A DNA stretch of 14,014 nt from Sphaerochaeta sp. (lineage in GTDB: Bacteria > Spirochaetota > Spirochaetia > Sphaerochaetales > Sphaerochaetaceae). Both the position numbers and the translations under genes were made by a program. The first letter of the stretch is position 1; every line of letters starts with the position of its first letter. The stretch is from NCBI GenBank assembly GCA_003456855.1, contig DMOO01000096.1, positions 1-14,014 on the forward strand, given 5' to 3'. Shown here piece after piece: positions 7,197 through 14,014 of the stretch. Under the pieces are notes generated by a model. The model ran no database searches. It saw only the letters and a list, made by a program, of their open reading frames with translations, and was not told the origin of the DNA.

Positions 7197-7239
7197 TCCA
7201 TCTAAGATTTTATAGAACGTTCAAACCTATCTTGCTATA

Positions 7240-7306
7240 GCCTCTTTTTGCAAAACTCCTATGGAAAACGCAAGGCCTCTTGCAAAAGTCCTATGAAAAA
7301 CGCAAA
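7240..7306 (+). repeat. Tandem direct repeat pair (26-bp core, 32-bp period) before the AAA ATPase
   Basis: Two copies of a 26-bp core lie at 7248-7273 and 7280-7305 with 24 of 26 identical bases. Each begins TTGCAAAA, contains TCCTATG and ends AAAACGCAA; the differences are C/G at position 9 and G/A at position 17. The match extends left to a shared GCCTCT in both copies, with three extra T in the first. The pair ends 20 bp before the ATPase start codon. It is too short and too regular for CRISPR with no spacers, and no third copy or copy at the 3' end of the gene was found. It may be a tandem operator or a scar/attachment of the insertion that brought the gene. Confidence 0.85.
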
Positions 7307-7326
7307 TCTGATGGTAAAATTGGATT

Positions 7327-8643
7327 ATGAAACGATCCATTACCAACAGGCTCATTCTCTGGAAGGACGATGAGAACCGCAAACCATTGCTGCTGTCAGG
7401 AGTCAGACAATGCGGCAAGACCTATGTGCTCAAGGAATTCGGCGAAAACTGTTTCCAGGATTATGCTTATCTGAACTTCGAATCCGATGACAGGCTCAAG
7501 GCAGTCTTTGACTATGACTTCAATGTCGAGAGGATACTGAAGGAACTGTCGTTTATCTGCTTCAAGAGGATAGAACCAGGCAAGACACTCCTAATACTTG
7601 ACGAGATACAGGAGTGCCCCAGGGCAATAACATCGCTCAAGTATTTCTGCGAAAACATGAGGGATCTCCACATCATCTGTGCAGGCTCCCTTTTGGGAGT
7701 GGCACTTGCCAGAAAGAACATCTCCTTCCCCGTAGGCAAGGTCAACCGAATGAAGATGTACCCCATGTCGTTCAAGGAGTTCCTTTGGGCGTGCGGTGCA
7801 GACCAGGTTGCCGGGATTCTTGAGGACTGGCCGACAGACAGACCCATTCCGGAGGTCTATTCCGTGCAGCTTTCAAAGTTTCTCAAGGAATACTACTCAG
7901 TTGGTGGAATGCCCGAGGCTGTGGCGGAATGGACAGCAAGCCACGACATCCAGAAGGTCGAAACCATTCAGGATGAGATTCTTCTGGGATACTCGGATGA
8001 TTTCGCCAAGCATGCGCCCTTGGACCAGGTGGAGAAGATCCACTGGATATGGAATTCCGTTCCCAAACAACTGGCAAAGGAAAACAACAAATTCGTCTTC
8101 TCCCATGTAAAGGAGGGAAAGCGGGCAGCTGAGCTTGAGGATGCCTTGCAATGGCTCCGGGATGCAGGACTTGTCATTCAGCTGGAACTGGTTGAGAAGC
8201 CCGAGATCCCGCTTGCCTCGATGGCTGACTCCACATATTTCAAGGTCTACCTCTCAGATGTAGGTCTTCTCAGGCGGATGTCAGGCCTGTCGGCAAGGAC
8301 CATCATGGAAGAGGATTCTCTGTTCATTCGATTCAAGGGGGCTCTTGCAGAGAACTATGCTGTGAATGAACTGACCTCATCCGGTGAGGCGATCTACTTC
8401 TGGAGATCCGGCAACACGGCAGAAGTGGATATTGTAATGGAATCCGATGGACTGATAATTCCGATTGAGGTGAAATCCGCAGATAACACCCAAGCCAAGA
8501 GCTACAGGCAGTTCTGCAAAAGGTACACCCCTTCAATCGGGTTCAGGCTTTCCATGAAGAACATCGGAGAGAACGAGTGCGAAGGAACCAGAACCATCAG
8601 TCTCCCCCTTTGGATGCTCTGGAACTGGAGCAGGTACAGATAG
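7327..8643 (+). CDS. AAA_14/DUF4143-type ATPase
   Basis: A 438-aa P-loop ATPase of the archaeal-type AAA_14 plus DUF4143 architecture, widespread as solitary genes in gut anaerobes. Walker A is GVRQCGKT (25-32), preceded by the LLLSG strand. Walker B is LLILDE (88-93), followed by IQECPRAITSLK. The sensor-1 region reads IICAGSLLGVAL. The family block FPVGKVNRMKMYPMSFKEFL is present. The C-terminal part carries AEVDIVMESDGLIIPIEVKSA, with E366-x-D368 and I380-E-V-K383, resembling the core of a PD-(D/E)xK nuclease fold. Length is usual and the gene looks intact. Its function is not established; nucleic-acid transactions or defence are guesses. It breaks the run of secreted-protein genes but shares no overlap with them. 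The ATG is 7 bp after a TAAAAT box (7315-7320), so a leaderless transcript is possible; no ribosome binding site is evident. Confidence 0.9.
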   Translation: MKRSITNRLILWKDDENRKPLLLSGVRQCGKTYVLKEFGENCFQDYAYLNFESDDRLKAVFDYDFNVERILKELSFICFKRIEPGKTLLILDEIQECPRAITSLKYFCENMRDLHIICAGSLLGVALARKNISFPVGKVNRMKMYPMSFKEFLWACGADQVAGILEDWPTDRPIPEVYSVQLSKFLKEYYSVGGMPEAVAEWTASHDIQKVETIQDEILLGYSDDFAKHAPLDQVEKIHWIWNSVPKQLAKENNKFVFSHVKEGKRAAELEDALQWLRDAGLVIQLELVEKPEIPLASMADSTYFKVYLSDVGLLRRMSGLSARTIMEEDSLFIRFKGALAENYAVNELTSSGEAIYFWRSGNTAEVDIVMESDGLIIPIEVKSADNTQAKSYRQFCKRYTPSIGFRLSMKNIGENECEGTRTISLPLWMLWNWSRYR

Positions 8644-8720
8644 CCTTCGGCATAGTTTTGACCTTTCGTTTTCGAAATGAAAAAAATTTTCAAATGCCAT
8701 CCCCTGAAATGTGAAAAATA

Positions 8721-8749
8721 TTGATTGTACAAGGACTTCGGAGTATACT
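8721..8749 (+). promoter_or_regulatory. Sigma-70-type promoter for the 424-aa secreted protein
   Basis: TTGATT (8721-8726) and TATACT (8744-8749) are 17 bp apart. An A7T4 tract at 8680-8690 lies 30 bp upstream, the same 11-mer as before the 2436 gene. The leader holds two possible ribosome binding sites: AAGGAGG (8771-8777), 16 bp from the ATG, and AGGG (8783-8786), 7 bp from it. An in-frame stop (TAG at 8782-8784) excludes any earlier start. Confidence 0.6.
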
Positions 8750-8793
8750 TATCATGGCATTGTTTAGAGAAAGGAGGGCTATAGGGTACTGAA

Positions 8794-10068
8794 ATGCGTT
8801 GCAAGAGATTGCGTCATTCTCTTTGTTTGCTACTCTTTGTTTCATTGATCCTGCTACCATCAGTGTGCTTTGCCTCCTTCGACGCAACATTCAGACAGTC
8901 ACCCAGCGGATTGCTTGTGAACCTCTCGGGCATAAACTACTGGAGACACTCCGACAACGCCGTCTGGGTGGAGGGCGAATCAGGGAACATTCCAAACCCC
9001 AACTACTATTACGACAACCAGATAGTCTGTAGCGTAGAGCTCCAGAGGAACAACCTCATTGGCGGCAGCCATGACCTTGAACTCTCCTTGGAACTTCTGT
9101 CAAACGAATGGTGCTACATCCTCAACGGCAACGATTCAAAGCACAAGAGACCCTTCGGTCTCCAGATCATGGCCAGAGGCCAGCTTGACAACGGATCATA
9201 CGCCACCATAGGTCAGGGCGTGTCCATAGGTGGCACGGCCGTGGCAACCGCAGGGAACCTCGTGATTCCCGCATCGGTTGCTGACATGTACAGCAAGGTC
9301 ATCTATGACGTGGTTCTGGTATTCGACAGGAACGTGGACACCCAGAGCGGAACCGTTACGAACGCCGACGGGACGGTCACATACTATCTGCTTGAATCCG
9401 AGTCCTACTACTCCGCAACCATCAGACTTACAGCAAGGACATCGGAGGGCTTCTCATCCTACGACGTGTATCTGAACGGCTACTACAGCTCAGCCTCCTC
9501 CGACACAAGCCTGATCAGCAGCATCAACGTCTCCACTTTGGCATCCGTAGCCAACATCGTGGCAAAGGATGCGTTCGCAAGTGGTGAGACGCTCAAGATA
9601 GCGGACTACAGCTACTCCACCAACACACTACCAAAGAGAAAGGGCGGCAATGTCGCCATCTCCCTGTCCAGCGCGGGACTTGAGAGCACCACCCCCTTCT
9701 TCCTCAGGCATGTGAACGCAAACGGAGGCACATCGGCCAGGATCACAAGCCACAACGCCATGATGTTCTACGTGAACGTGACCACGGAGAGAGGTCACTC
9801 CGCGTTGGATCCGCAAAGCGATACGGTCAGTTTCGACGGCTCCTCCACCTACCCCCTCTCTGGCGTTTCAGACCACATAGTCATACCGGCGGAGACCAGG
9901 ATGAACATTGTGGGAAACAACCATTACACCTCCTGGTTCGACAGCGGGACCATCGAGTTCGCTATCCCCGGAAACCAGATGATAAACAATGAGTTTCTGA
10001 AGTACGATAGCCTGGTTTCGGGAGCATATACCGCAAACATCTTCGTGAACATCATCCCGGACTTCTGA
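8794..10068 (+). CDS. Secreted two-domain beta-rich protein, candidate surface adhesin/fibre subunit B
   Basis: A 424-aa exported protein of unknown family. The signal peptide has a basic start (MRCKRLRH) and a Leu-rich core, with probable cleavage after CFA at residue 27. Its plan parallels that of the 5895 product: a first domain ending ESYYSATIRLTA...YDVYLNGYYS, then a second with ISLSSAGL, TPFFLRH, AMMFYVNV and a terminal SGAYTANIFVNIIPDF (Tyr412 12 residues from the end). Unlike its paralogues it is of even, higher G+C and uses fewer Asn-rich stretches. It has its own promoter and lies downstream of the ATPase, which separates it from the operon it most resembles. Inferred role: alternative adhesin or cap subunit of the same surface structure. 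Paralogy is judged by eye from motif order and spacing, not by a computed alignment. Confidence 0.83.
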   Translation: MRCKRLRHSLCLLLFVSLILLPSVCFASFDATFRQSPSGLLVNLSGINYWRHSDNAVWVEGESGNIPNPNYYYDNQIVCSVELQRNNLIGGSHDLELSLELLSNEWCYILNGNDSKHKRPFGLQIMARGQLDNGSYATIGQGVSIGGTAVATAGNLVIPASVADMYSKVIYDVVLVFDRNVDTQSGTVTNADGTVTYYLLESESYYSATIRLTARTSEGFSSYDVYLNGYYSSASSDTSLISSINVSTLASVANIVAKDAFASGETLKIADYSYSTNTLPKRKGGNVAISLSSAGLESTTPFFLRHVNANGGTSARITSHNAMMFYVNVTTERGHSALDPQSDTVSFDGSSTYPLSGVSDHIVIPAETRMNIVGNNHYTSWFDSGTIEFAIPGNQMINNEFLKYDSLVSGAYTANIFVNIIPDF

Positions 10069-10115
10069 TTTCCTGATTATTGCTTTATCTTCCCTAATAA
10101 GATAGCCTAGAGGCC

Positions 10116-11291
10116 ATGGAAAACGAGAAAACTCCAGTAATCGAGACCGAGTCTCGCCTCACCTTCTTCGAGGCAACAAGCATCATCGTCGGCCATGGTG
10201 TCGGAAGCGGCATCCTGGCAGTTCCCTACATTGCATCCAGAACCTCCTGGCTGGACATAATCCTGATCATCGCAATCGCCTATGCAATCAACCTGGTCAT
10301 GCACCTGATGATCGCTGAGCTCTCATTGAACAACGGCGGAAAGCAGTTCATCAAATGCTTCGAGGTGGAGCTCTTCAAGGGCAAGCTGAAGAAGATCTTC
10401 ACAGCCTTCGCATTCGCCATGCTGGGCCTTTCAGTGCTTCTTAACGTAAGCGGCTTCATTGCAGGAAGTGCAGCGGTGTTCACCACCTGGTTCGGCTGGA
10501 ACACACAGCTCTCCATGCTGGTCTACTACGTTCTTGTTGCAGGAGTCGTCTTCATTGGAATGAAGGCCGTTGGTATCTGCGAGAAGATTGCAGTCTCAGC
10601 CATGGCAATTGTCATTGGAATACTCTTTGTTGCAACGCTCACCTCACCTACAAGCCCGCTTCCAACAAAGCTCGTCGCCCCTCAGAACCTTCTTGCCCTG
10701 TACGGAGGAGTCTCCTTCTCATTGTCAGCGGTCATGTCTGTTCCACAGGCTGTAAAGGGCCTGCAGGGAGATGTGAAGAAGATCCGCGGCTCAATCATCG
10801 CAGGAACTGGCTTCAACGTCTTCCTGCTGATCCTGGTCACCTTCATGACCCTGATCGGAGCAGGTTCGAACATCACACAGAACGGTGCCCTGGTTGACCT
10901 TTCAGCCCACCTTGGCGGTTGGGTATCCATCGTGGGATATCTTTTCTCGCTTCTGGCTCTCTCAACCTCTCTCTGGGCCAACACACTGAACCTCAGGGAC
11001 ATCGTGCACGAGCAGACCAAGATCGGCCTGAAGCTCAGCTGGGTGCTCGCATCTGTGCCTTGTCTGATTCTGGCCTTGATCGGAATCCAGAGCTTTGTCG
11101 GCTTCACACGCCTTGCCGGAGTCATCCAGGTGCTCACGGGAATCGCAATCATCCTTGCCTACAACAAGTCCAGGAAGGAGAGGAACCTCGAGTCCCCTAT
11201 CTGCGGCTACTTCGGCAAGCTTCCGTTCCAGATCATCGTTGTGCTCGGCTCTCTGCTGGCCACAGTGGGATCTGTCCTTAAGGTTCTTTGA
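10116..11291 (+). CDS. Amino acid permease, aromatic/AAAP-type (APC fold)
   Basis: A 391-aa polytopic transporter that probably imports an amino acid by symport across the inner membrane. After a short charged N-terminus, the first helix contains VGHGVGSGILAVPY (25-38), the GxGxGILALPY-like unwound-helix motif of the tryptophan/tyrosine permease and AAAP families, which binds the substrate backbone. About eleven hydrophobic segments follow, including LIIAIAYAINLVMHLMIAEL, FIAGSAAVF, VVFIGMKAVGI, SFSLSAVMSVPQAVKGL and VSIVGYLFSLLALSTSLWA. Length matches these families (380-420 aa). An AGAGG lies only 2 bp before the ATG. The gene begins 47 bp after the secreted protein and is followed 14 bp later by a thioesterase gene, so those two likely share a transcript. 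Substrate is uncertain: aromatic amino acids are favoured by motif, serine/threonine possible. Confidence 0.85.
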   Translation: MENEKTPVIETESRLTFFEATSIIVGHGVGSGILAVPYIASRTSWLDIILIIAIAYAINLVMHLMIAELSLNNGGKQFIKCFEVELFKGKLKKIFTAFAFAMLGLSVLLNVSGFIAGSAAVFTTWFGWNTQLSMLVYYVLVAGVVFIGMKAVGICEKIAVSAMAIVIGILFVATLTSPTSPLPTKLVAPQNLLALYGGVSFSLSAVMSVPQAVKGLQGDVKKIRGSIIAGTGFNVFLLILVTFMTLIGAGSNITQNGALVDLSAHLGGWVSIVGYLFSLLALSTSLWANTLNLRDIVHEQTKIGLKLSWVLASVPCLILALIGIQSFVGFTRLAGVIQVLTGIAIILAYNKSRKERNLESPICGYFGKLPFQIIVVLGSLLATVGSVLKVL

Positions 11292-11305
11292 TTCAGGAGA
11301 TTCAT

Positions 11306-11719
11306 ATGTACACATACACAAGACGCGCGCACTACCACGAGACGGACAAGATGGGCATAATCCACCACTCCAACTACATAAAGTGGATGGAGGAAGCCAG
11401 AATCGCATACATGGAGCATCTGGGATACGGATTCGAGAGAGTCGAGGAGCTTGGTGTCATGTCACCAGTTGCAGGGCTCTCAATCAGCTACAAGACCCCT
11501 TCCCGCTTCAATGACGAGATTGCAATCACAGTTTCAGTCACACGCTACAGCGGGGTTGTGCAGGAGATCTCCTACGAGTTCATGAACAACACTACCGGCC
11601 AGGTATGTGCAACAGCATCATCCAAGCACTGCTACACAAAGGACGGCAGGATCGTGAACCTCAAGCATGAGATCCCTGAGCTGCACGAGATATTCTCAAA
11701 AGAGCTTGTGAAGGCCTAA
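11306..11719 (+). CDS. Acyl-CoA thioesterase, 4HBT/YbgC-like hotdog fold
   Basis: A 137-aa single-domain hotdog thioesterase that should hydrolyse an acyl-CoA or acyl-ACP thioester in the cytoplasm. The N-terminal block HYHETDKMGIIHHSNY (9-24) aligns with the catalytic segment of 4-hydroxybenzoyl-CoA thioesterase and YbgC proteins. Asp14 sits at the nucleophile/base position, and Gly17, Asn23 and Tyr24 are conserved. The helix IKWMEEARIAYMEHLGY and the LSISYKTPSRFNDEIAITVSVTRY strands complete the fold; length is typical. The frame is open back to a TTG at 11288, but the ATG at 11306 has AGGAGA 5 bp upstream and begins at the family's usual place. It follows the permease by 14 bp. Its stop codon overlaps that of the convergent minus-strand gene. 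Substrate is unknown. Confidence 0.9.
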   Translation: MYTYTRRAHYHETDKMGIIHHSNYIKWMEEARIAYMEHLGYGFERVEELGVMSPVAGLSISYKTPSRFNDEIAITVSVTRYSGVVQEISYEFMNNTTGQVCATASSKHCYTKDGRIVNLKHEIPELHEIFSKELVKA

Positions 11720-12837
11720 CAGGTATACTCCCCGTACTCACAGCCTATGTTCCTTGCCTCCATGGTGTCCACCAGCTTTCCCTTGTGGTAAAGGCTGACC
11801 GTACCCACGCCGTTTCCGCCGTTCCACAGTCTGTTGTGGCGCTTGAGTCCGTTCGGAGCCTCGTAGTTCACAAGAAGCATGTCCTTCTTCTCGCAGGTAA
11901 CATCGACAACAACCCTGTTTCTCCAGGTCCTCTGCTCAACATGCCAGAAGATCTGGGTTTCGGTCTCACCGCAGTTGAAGTTGGTCCTGCAGTTGGTCCA
12001 GAACTTGGAGAAGTTGAACTCATAGCCCTTGCCCTCATGCCAGAAGGCGGAAAGCAGCTTTCTCTTGAAGGCGATCGGCCCAACCTTCGGGCAGCCGCCA
12101 CCAATGTCGAAGACACTGTCCCCCAGACGCTTCCCGGTGGTCTTGCTGACAAGGTTGTTTGAAGACAGCCAGACCCAAGGAGAGGTGAAATCCTTGCCCC
12201 AGTTCTTGTCTGCATAGCCATAGCAGTCCTCAGGGCGCACATCATATCTCACCCCGTTCCAGTCCACATAGCCGTCAAAGGCGCTCTTCATGCCCTGAAC
12301 ATGCCAGAACATGTTGAAAGCCTGGAGGGTTCTGAACAGTTTACCTGCTCCATATCCAACATTATATGCAACTTTCTTATCTATATTGAGATTCCAAGAC
12401 ATTGTTCCGCTTTCACACATATACTCAGGATGTTTCTTTGCATCCTCTTCGCTTATGCTCACGGATCCATGTGTGGAGTGCTCATCAACGTAGCAGTCTT
12501 CGGCTTTGATGGAGAACGGTGCCTTTCCCTTCATCTCTATCTGCTTCCAGCCGAAGAACCTGTGAAGCTGTGCGGCATCCTCGCCCCAGGAACCGACCTT
12601 GACCATCAGGTATGATGGCTTTGTCCTATGGTCCTTGTTCTCAGGCAGCTGCCCGAAAACAGGCACATCCTTCCCCATTGCCGGATTGCACACAAAGAAC
12701 TCTATGAAGAAGGGTTTCTCCTCTCCAGTCTTGGTGTTGCGACCCGTGAATGAGTGCCACCACCAGTCATAACCACAGCGAGAGAAACCCCTTACCAGCA
12801 TGCATTCGTCTCTTCTGTCGTCTTTCCTGTTGAACAT
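11716..12837 (-). CDS. Tocopherol cyclase-like / lipocalin-fold protein
   Basis: A 373-aa cytoplasmic-looking protein with no signal peptide or membrane segment. Counting from ATG 12837, near-N-terminal GYDWWWHSFTGRN, EKPFFIEFFVCNP, a central ESGTMSWNLNIDKKVAYNVGYG, then YGYADKNWGKDFTSPWVWLSSNNL resemble the tocopherol cyclase-like and CrtC-type hydratase families, which have two lipocalin-like beta-barrels and bind hydrophobic ligands. Trp and Tyr are unusually frequent. An in-frame TTG at 12849 exists, but ATG at 12837 is chosen because GGAGG lies 5 bp upstream and overlaps that TTG. An anaerobe is not expected to make tocopherol, so real substrate and activity are unknown; prenyl-lipid, carotenoid or fatty-acid modification are conceivable. 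Family assignment is from motif recall. It shares 4 bp of stop codon with the convergent thioesterase and is divergent from enolase. Confidence 0.7.
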   Translation of the reverse strand: MFNRKDDRRDECMLVRGFSRCGYDWWWHSFTGRNTKTGEEKPFFIEFFVCNPAMGKDVPVFGQLPENKDHRTKPSYLMVKVGSWGEDAAQLHRFFGWKQIEMKGKAPFSIKAEDCYVDEHSTHGSVSISEEDAKKHPEYMCESGTMSWNLNIDKKVAYNVGYGAGKLFRTLQAFNMFWHVQGMKSAFDGYVDWNGVRYDVRPEDCYGYADKNWGKDFTSPWVWLSSNNLVSKTTGKRLGDSVFDIGGGCPKVGPIAFKRKLLSAFWHEGKGYEFNFSKFWTNCRTNFNCGETETQIFWHVEQRTWRNRVVVDVTCEKKDMLLVNYEAPNGLKRHNRLWNGGNGVGTVSLYHKGKLVDTMEARNIGCEYGEYTC

Positions 12838-12904
12838 CTTTGCCTCCAACTTCTTAAAACCACACTAAATATAAGCATTTGCAACGAATTCGGAAACTAC
12901 CCAT

Positions 12905-12916
12905 AGTCAATTGACT
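12905..12916. promoter_or_regulatory. 12-bp palindrome with outward -35-like boxes, enolase upstream region
   Basis: AGTCAATTGACT is perfectly palindromic, so a TTGACT occurs on each strand (12911-12916 plus, 12910-12905 minus) in the 144-bp gap between the divergent tocopherol-cyclase-like and enolase genes. On the plus side the AT-rich TATATAA (12937-12943) is 20 bp away, longer than the usual spacer. On the minus side no good -10 box is seen at 17 bp. It could be part of the enolase promoter, an operator, or chance in AT-rich DNA. Confidence 0.4.
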
Positions 12917-12968
12917 TTTTATCCAGTTATCATGAATATATAAGTATATCTTTTGTTAACTTTCATTT

Positions 12969-12974
12969 AAGGAG
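12969..12974 (+). promoter_or_regulatory. Ribosome binding site of enolase
   Basis: AAGGAG lies 7 bp before the ATG at 12982, a near-ideal Shine-Dalgarno for a highly expressed gene, and fixes the start codon. Confidence 0.85.
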
Positions 12975-12981
12975 TTTTTAA

Positions 12982-14014
<1,033 letters not shown>

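Noticed and set aside
7240..7306. CRISPR array
   Set aside because: Only two units with a few bases between them, no spacers of normal size, and no cas genes in the window.
7327..8643. Transposase or insertion sequence
   Set aside because: The protein has Walker A/B and DUF4143-type motifs, no DDE or tyrosine recombinase signature, and no terminal inverted repeats or matching 3' repeat.
8664..8677. Hairpin TTTCG-TTTT-CGAAA after the ATPase gene as an intrinsic terminator
   Set aside because: The stem is only 5 bp, AT-rich, and is not followed by a T run on the plus strand.
8754..8792. 12-codon leader peptide ending one base before the 8794 start
   Set aside because: Its ATG sits at or upstream of the expected transcription start of the TTGATT/TATACT promoter and has no ribosome binding site, so it is probably not translated.
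2436..10068. Direct annotation of the secreted proteins as chaperone-usher pilins
   Set aside because: Similarity is limited to the last-strand pattern and size; no chaperone or usher is present, so this is kept as a hypothesis and not used as a name.
10682..11514. Several long open frames on both strands overlapping the permease and thioesterase
   Set aside because: They are out-of-frame or antisense to two confidently identified genes, are rich in Arg/Ser/Pro/His as expected of shadow frames, and lack ribosome binding sites.
11785..12162. 125-codon plus-strand frame opposite the tocopherol cyclase-like gene
   Set aside because: It is antisense to a gene with strong motifs and a good GGAGG start, and shows no recognisable domain.

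Overview
The window reads as a chromosomal segment of an anaerobic, Gram-negative-type bacterium at roughly 45-50% G+C. The best guess is a gut-type spirochaete (Treponema/Sphaerochaeta-like). This rests on the general look of the enolase, the butyrate kinase and the many short-signal-peptide exported proteins. No rRNA or lineage marker is present, so the assignment is only moderate. Sigma-70-type promoters (TTGACT/TATAAT and close variants at 16-17 bp spacing) and GGAGG-type ribosome binding sites are easy to read.

Layout. (1) 1-1001, minus strand: a small operon with an RDD-family membrane protein and then the first 47 codons of an ABC-transporter ATPase that runs off the left edge. (2) 1049-2196, plus: a stand-alone butyrate kinase. 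(3) 2333-10068, plus: a block dominated by six secreted, Asn/Ser/Thr/Tyr-rich, apparently all-beta proteins (433, 180, 275, 213, 433 and 424 aa). The middle four form a tight operon in which each stop overlaps the next start as ATGA. All six end in the same kind of strand, G-x-Y-x-[S/A]-x-I, with the Tyr 11-13 residues from the C-terminus. An AAA ATPase of the AAA_14/DUF4143 type, preceded by a conspicuous 26-bp direct repeat pair, sits between the fifth and sixth secreted proteins. (4) 10116-11719, plus: an amino-acid permease and a hotdog-fold acyl-CoA thioesterase, closely spaced. (5) 11716-12837, minus: a cytoplasmic tocopherol-cyclase/lipocalin-like protein converging on the thioesterase with overlapping stop codons. 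(6) 12982-14014, plus: the first 344 codons of enolase.

Main interest. The six exported proteins look like a surface-fibre or fimbria-like locus: one short pilin-sized protein first, medium ones next, a two-domain ~430-aa protein last, and two more two-domain proteins under their own promoters on either side. The last-strand motif recalls the final strand of Ig-like pilin/SCPU domains. No chaperone, usher, sortase or type IV pilin machinery is visible here, so the assembly route is unknown. Two of the genes have internal AT-rich blocks (about 35% G+C against 44-52% in adjacent parts of the same gene), which suggests mosaic exchange of variable segments.

The remaining genes are ordinary metabolism and transport. 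I saw no tRNA, rRNA, CRISPR array, insertion sequence or convincing intrinsic terminator.
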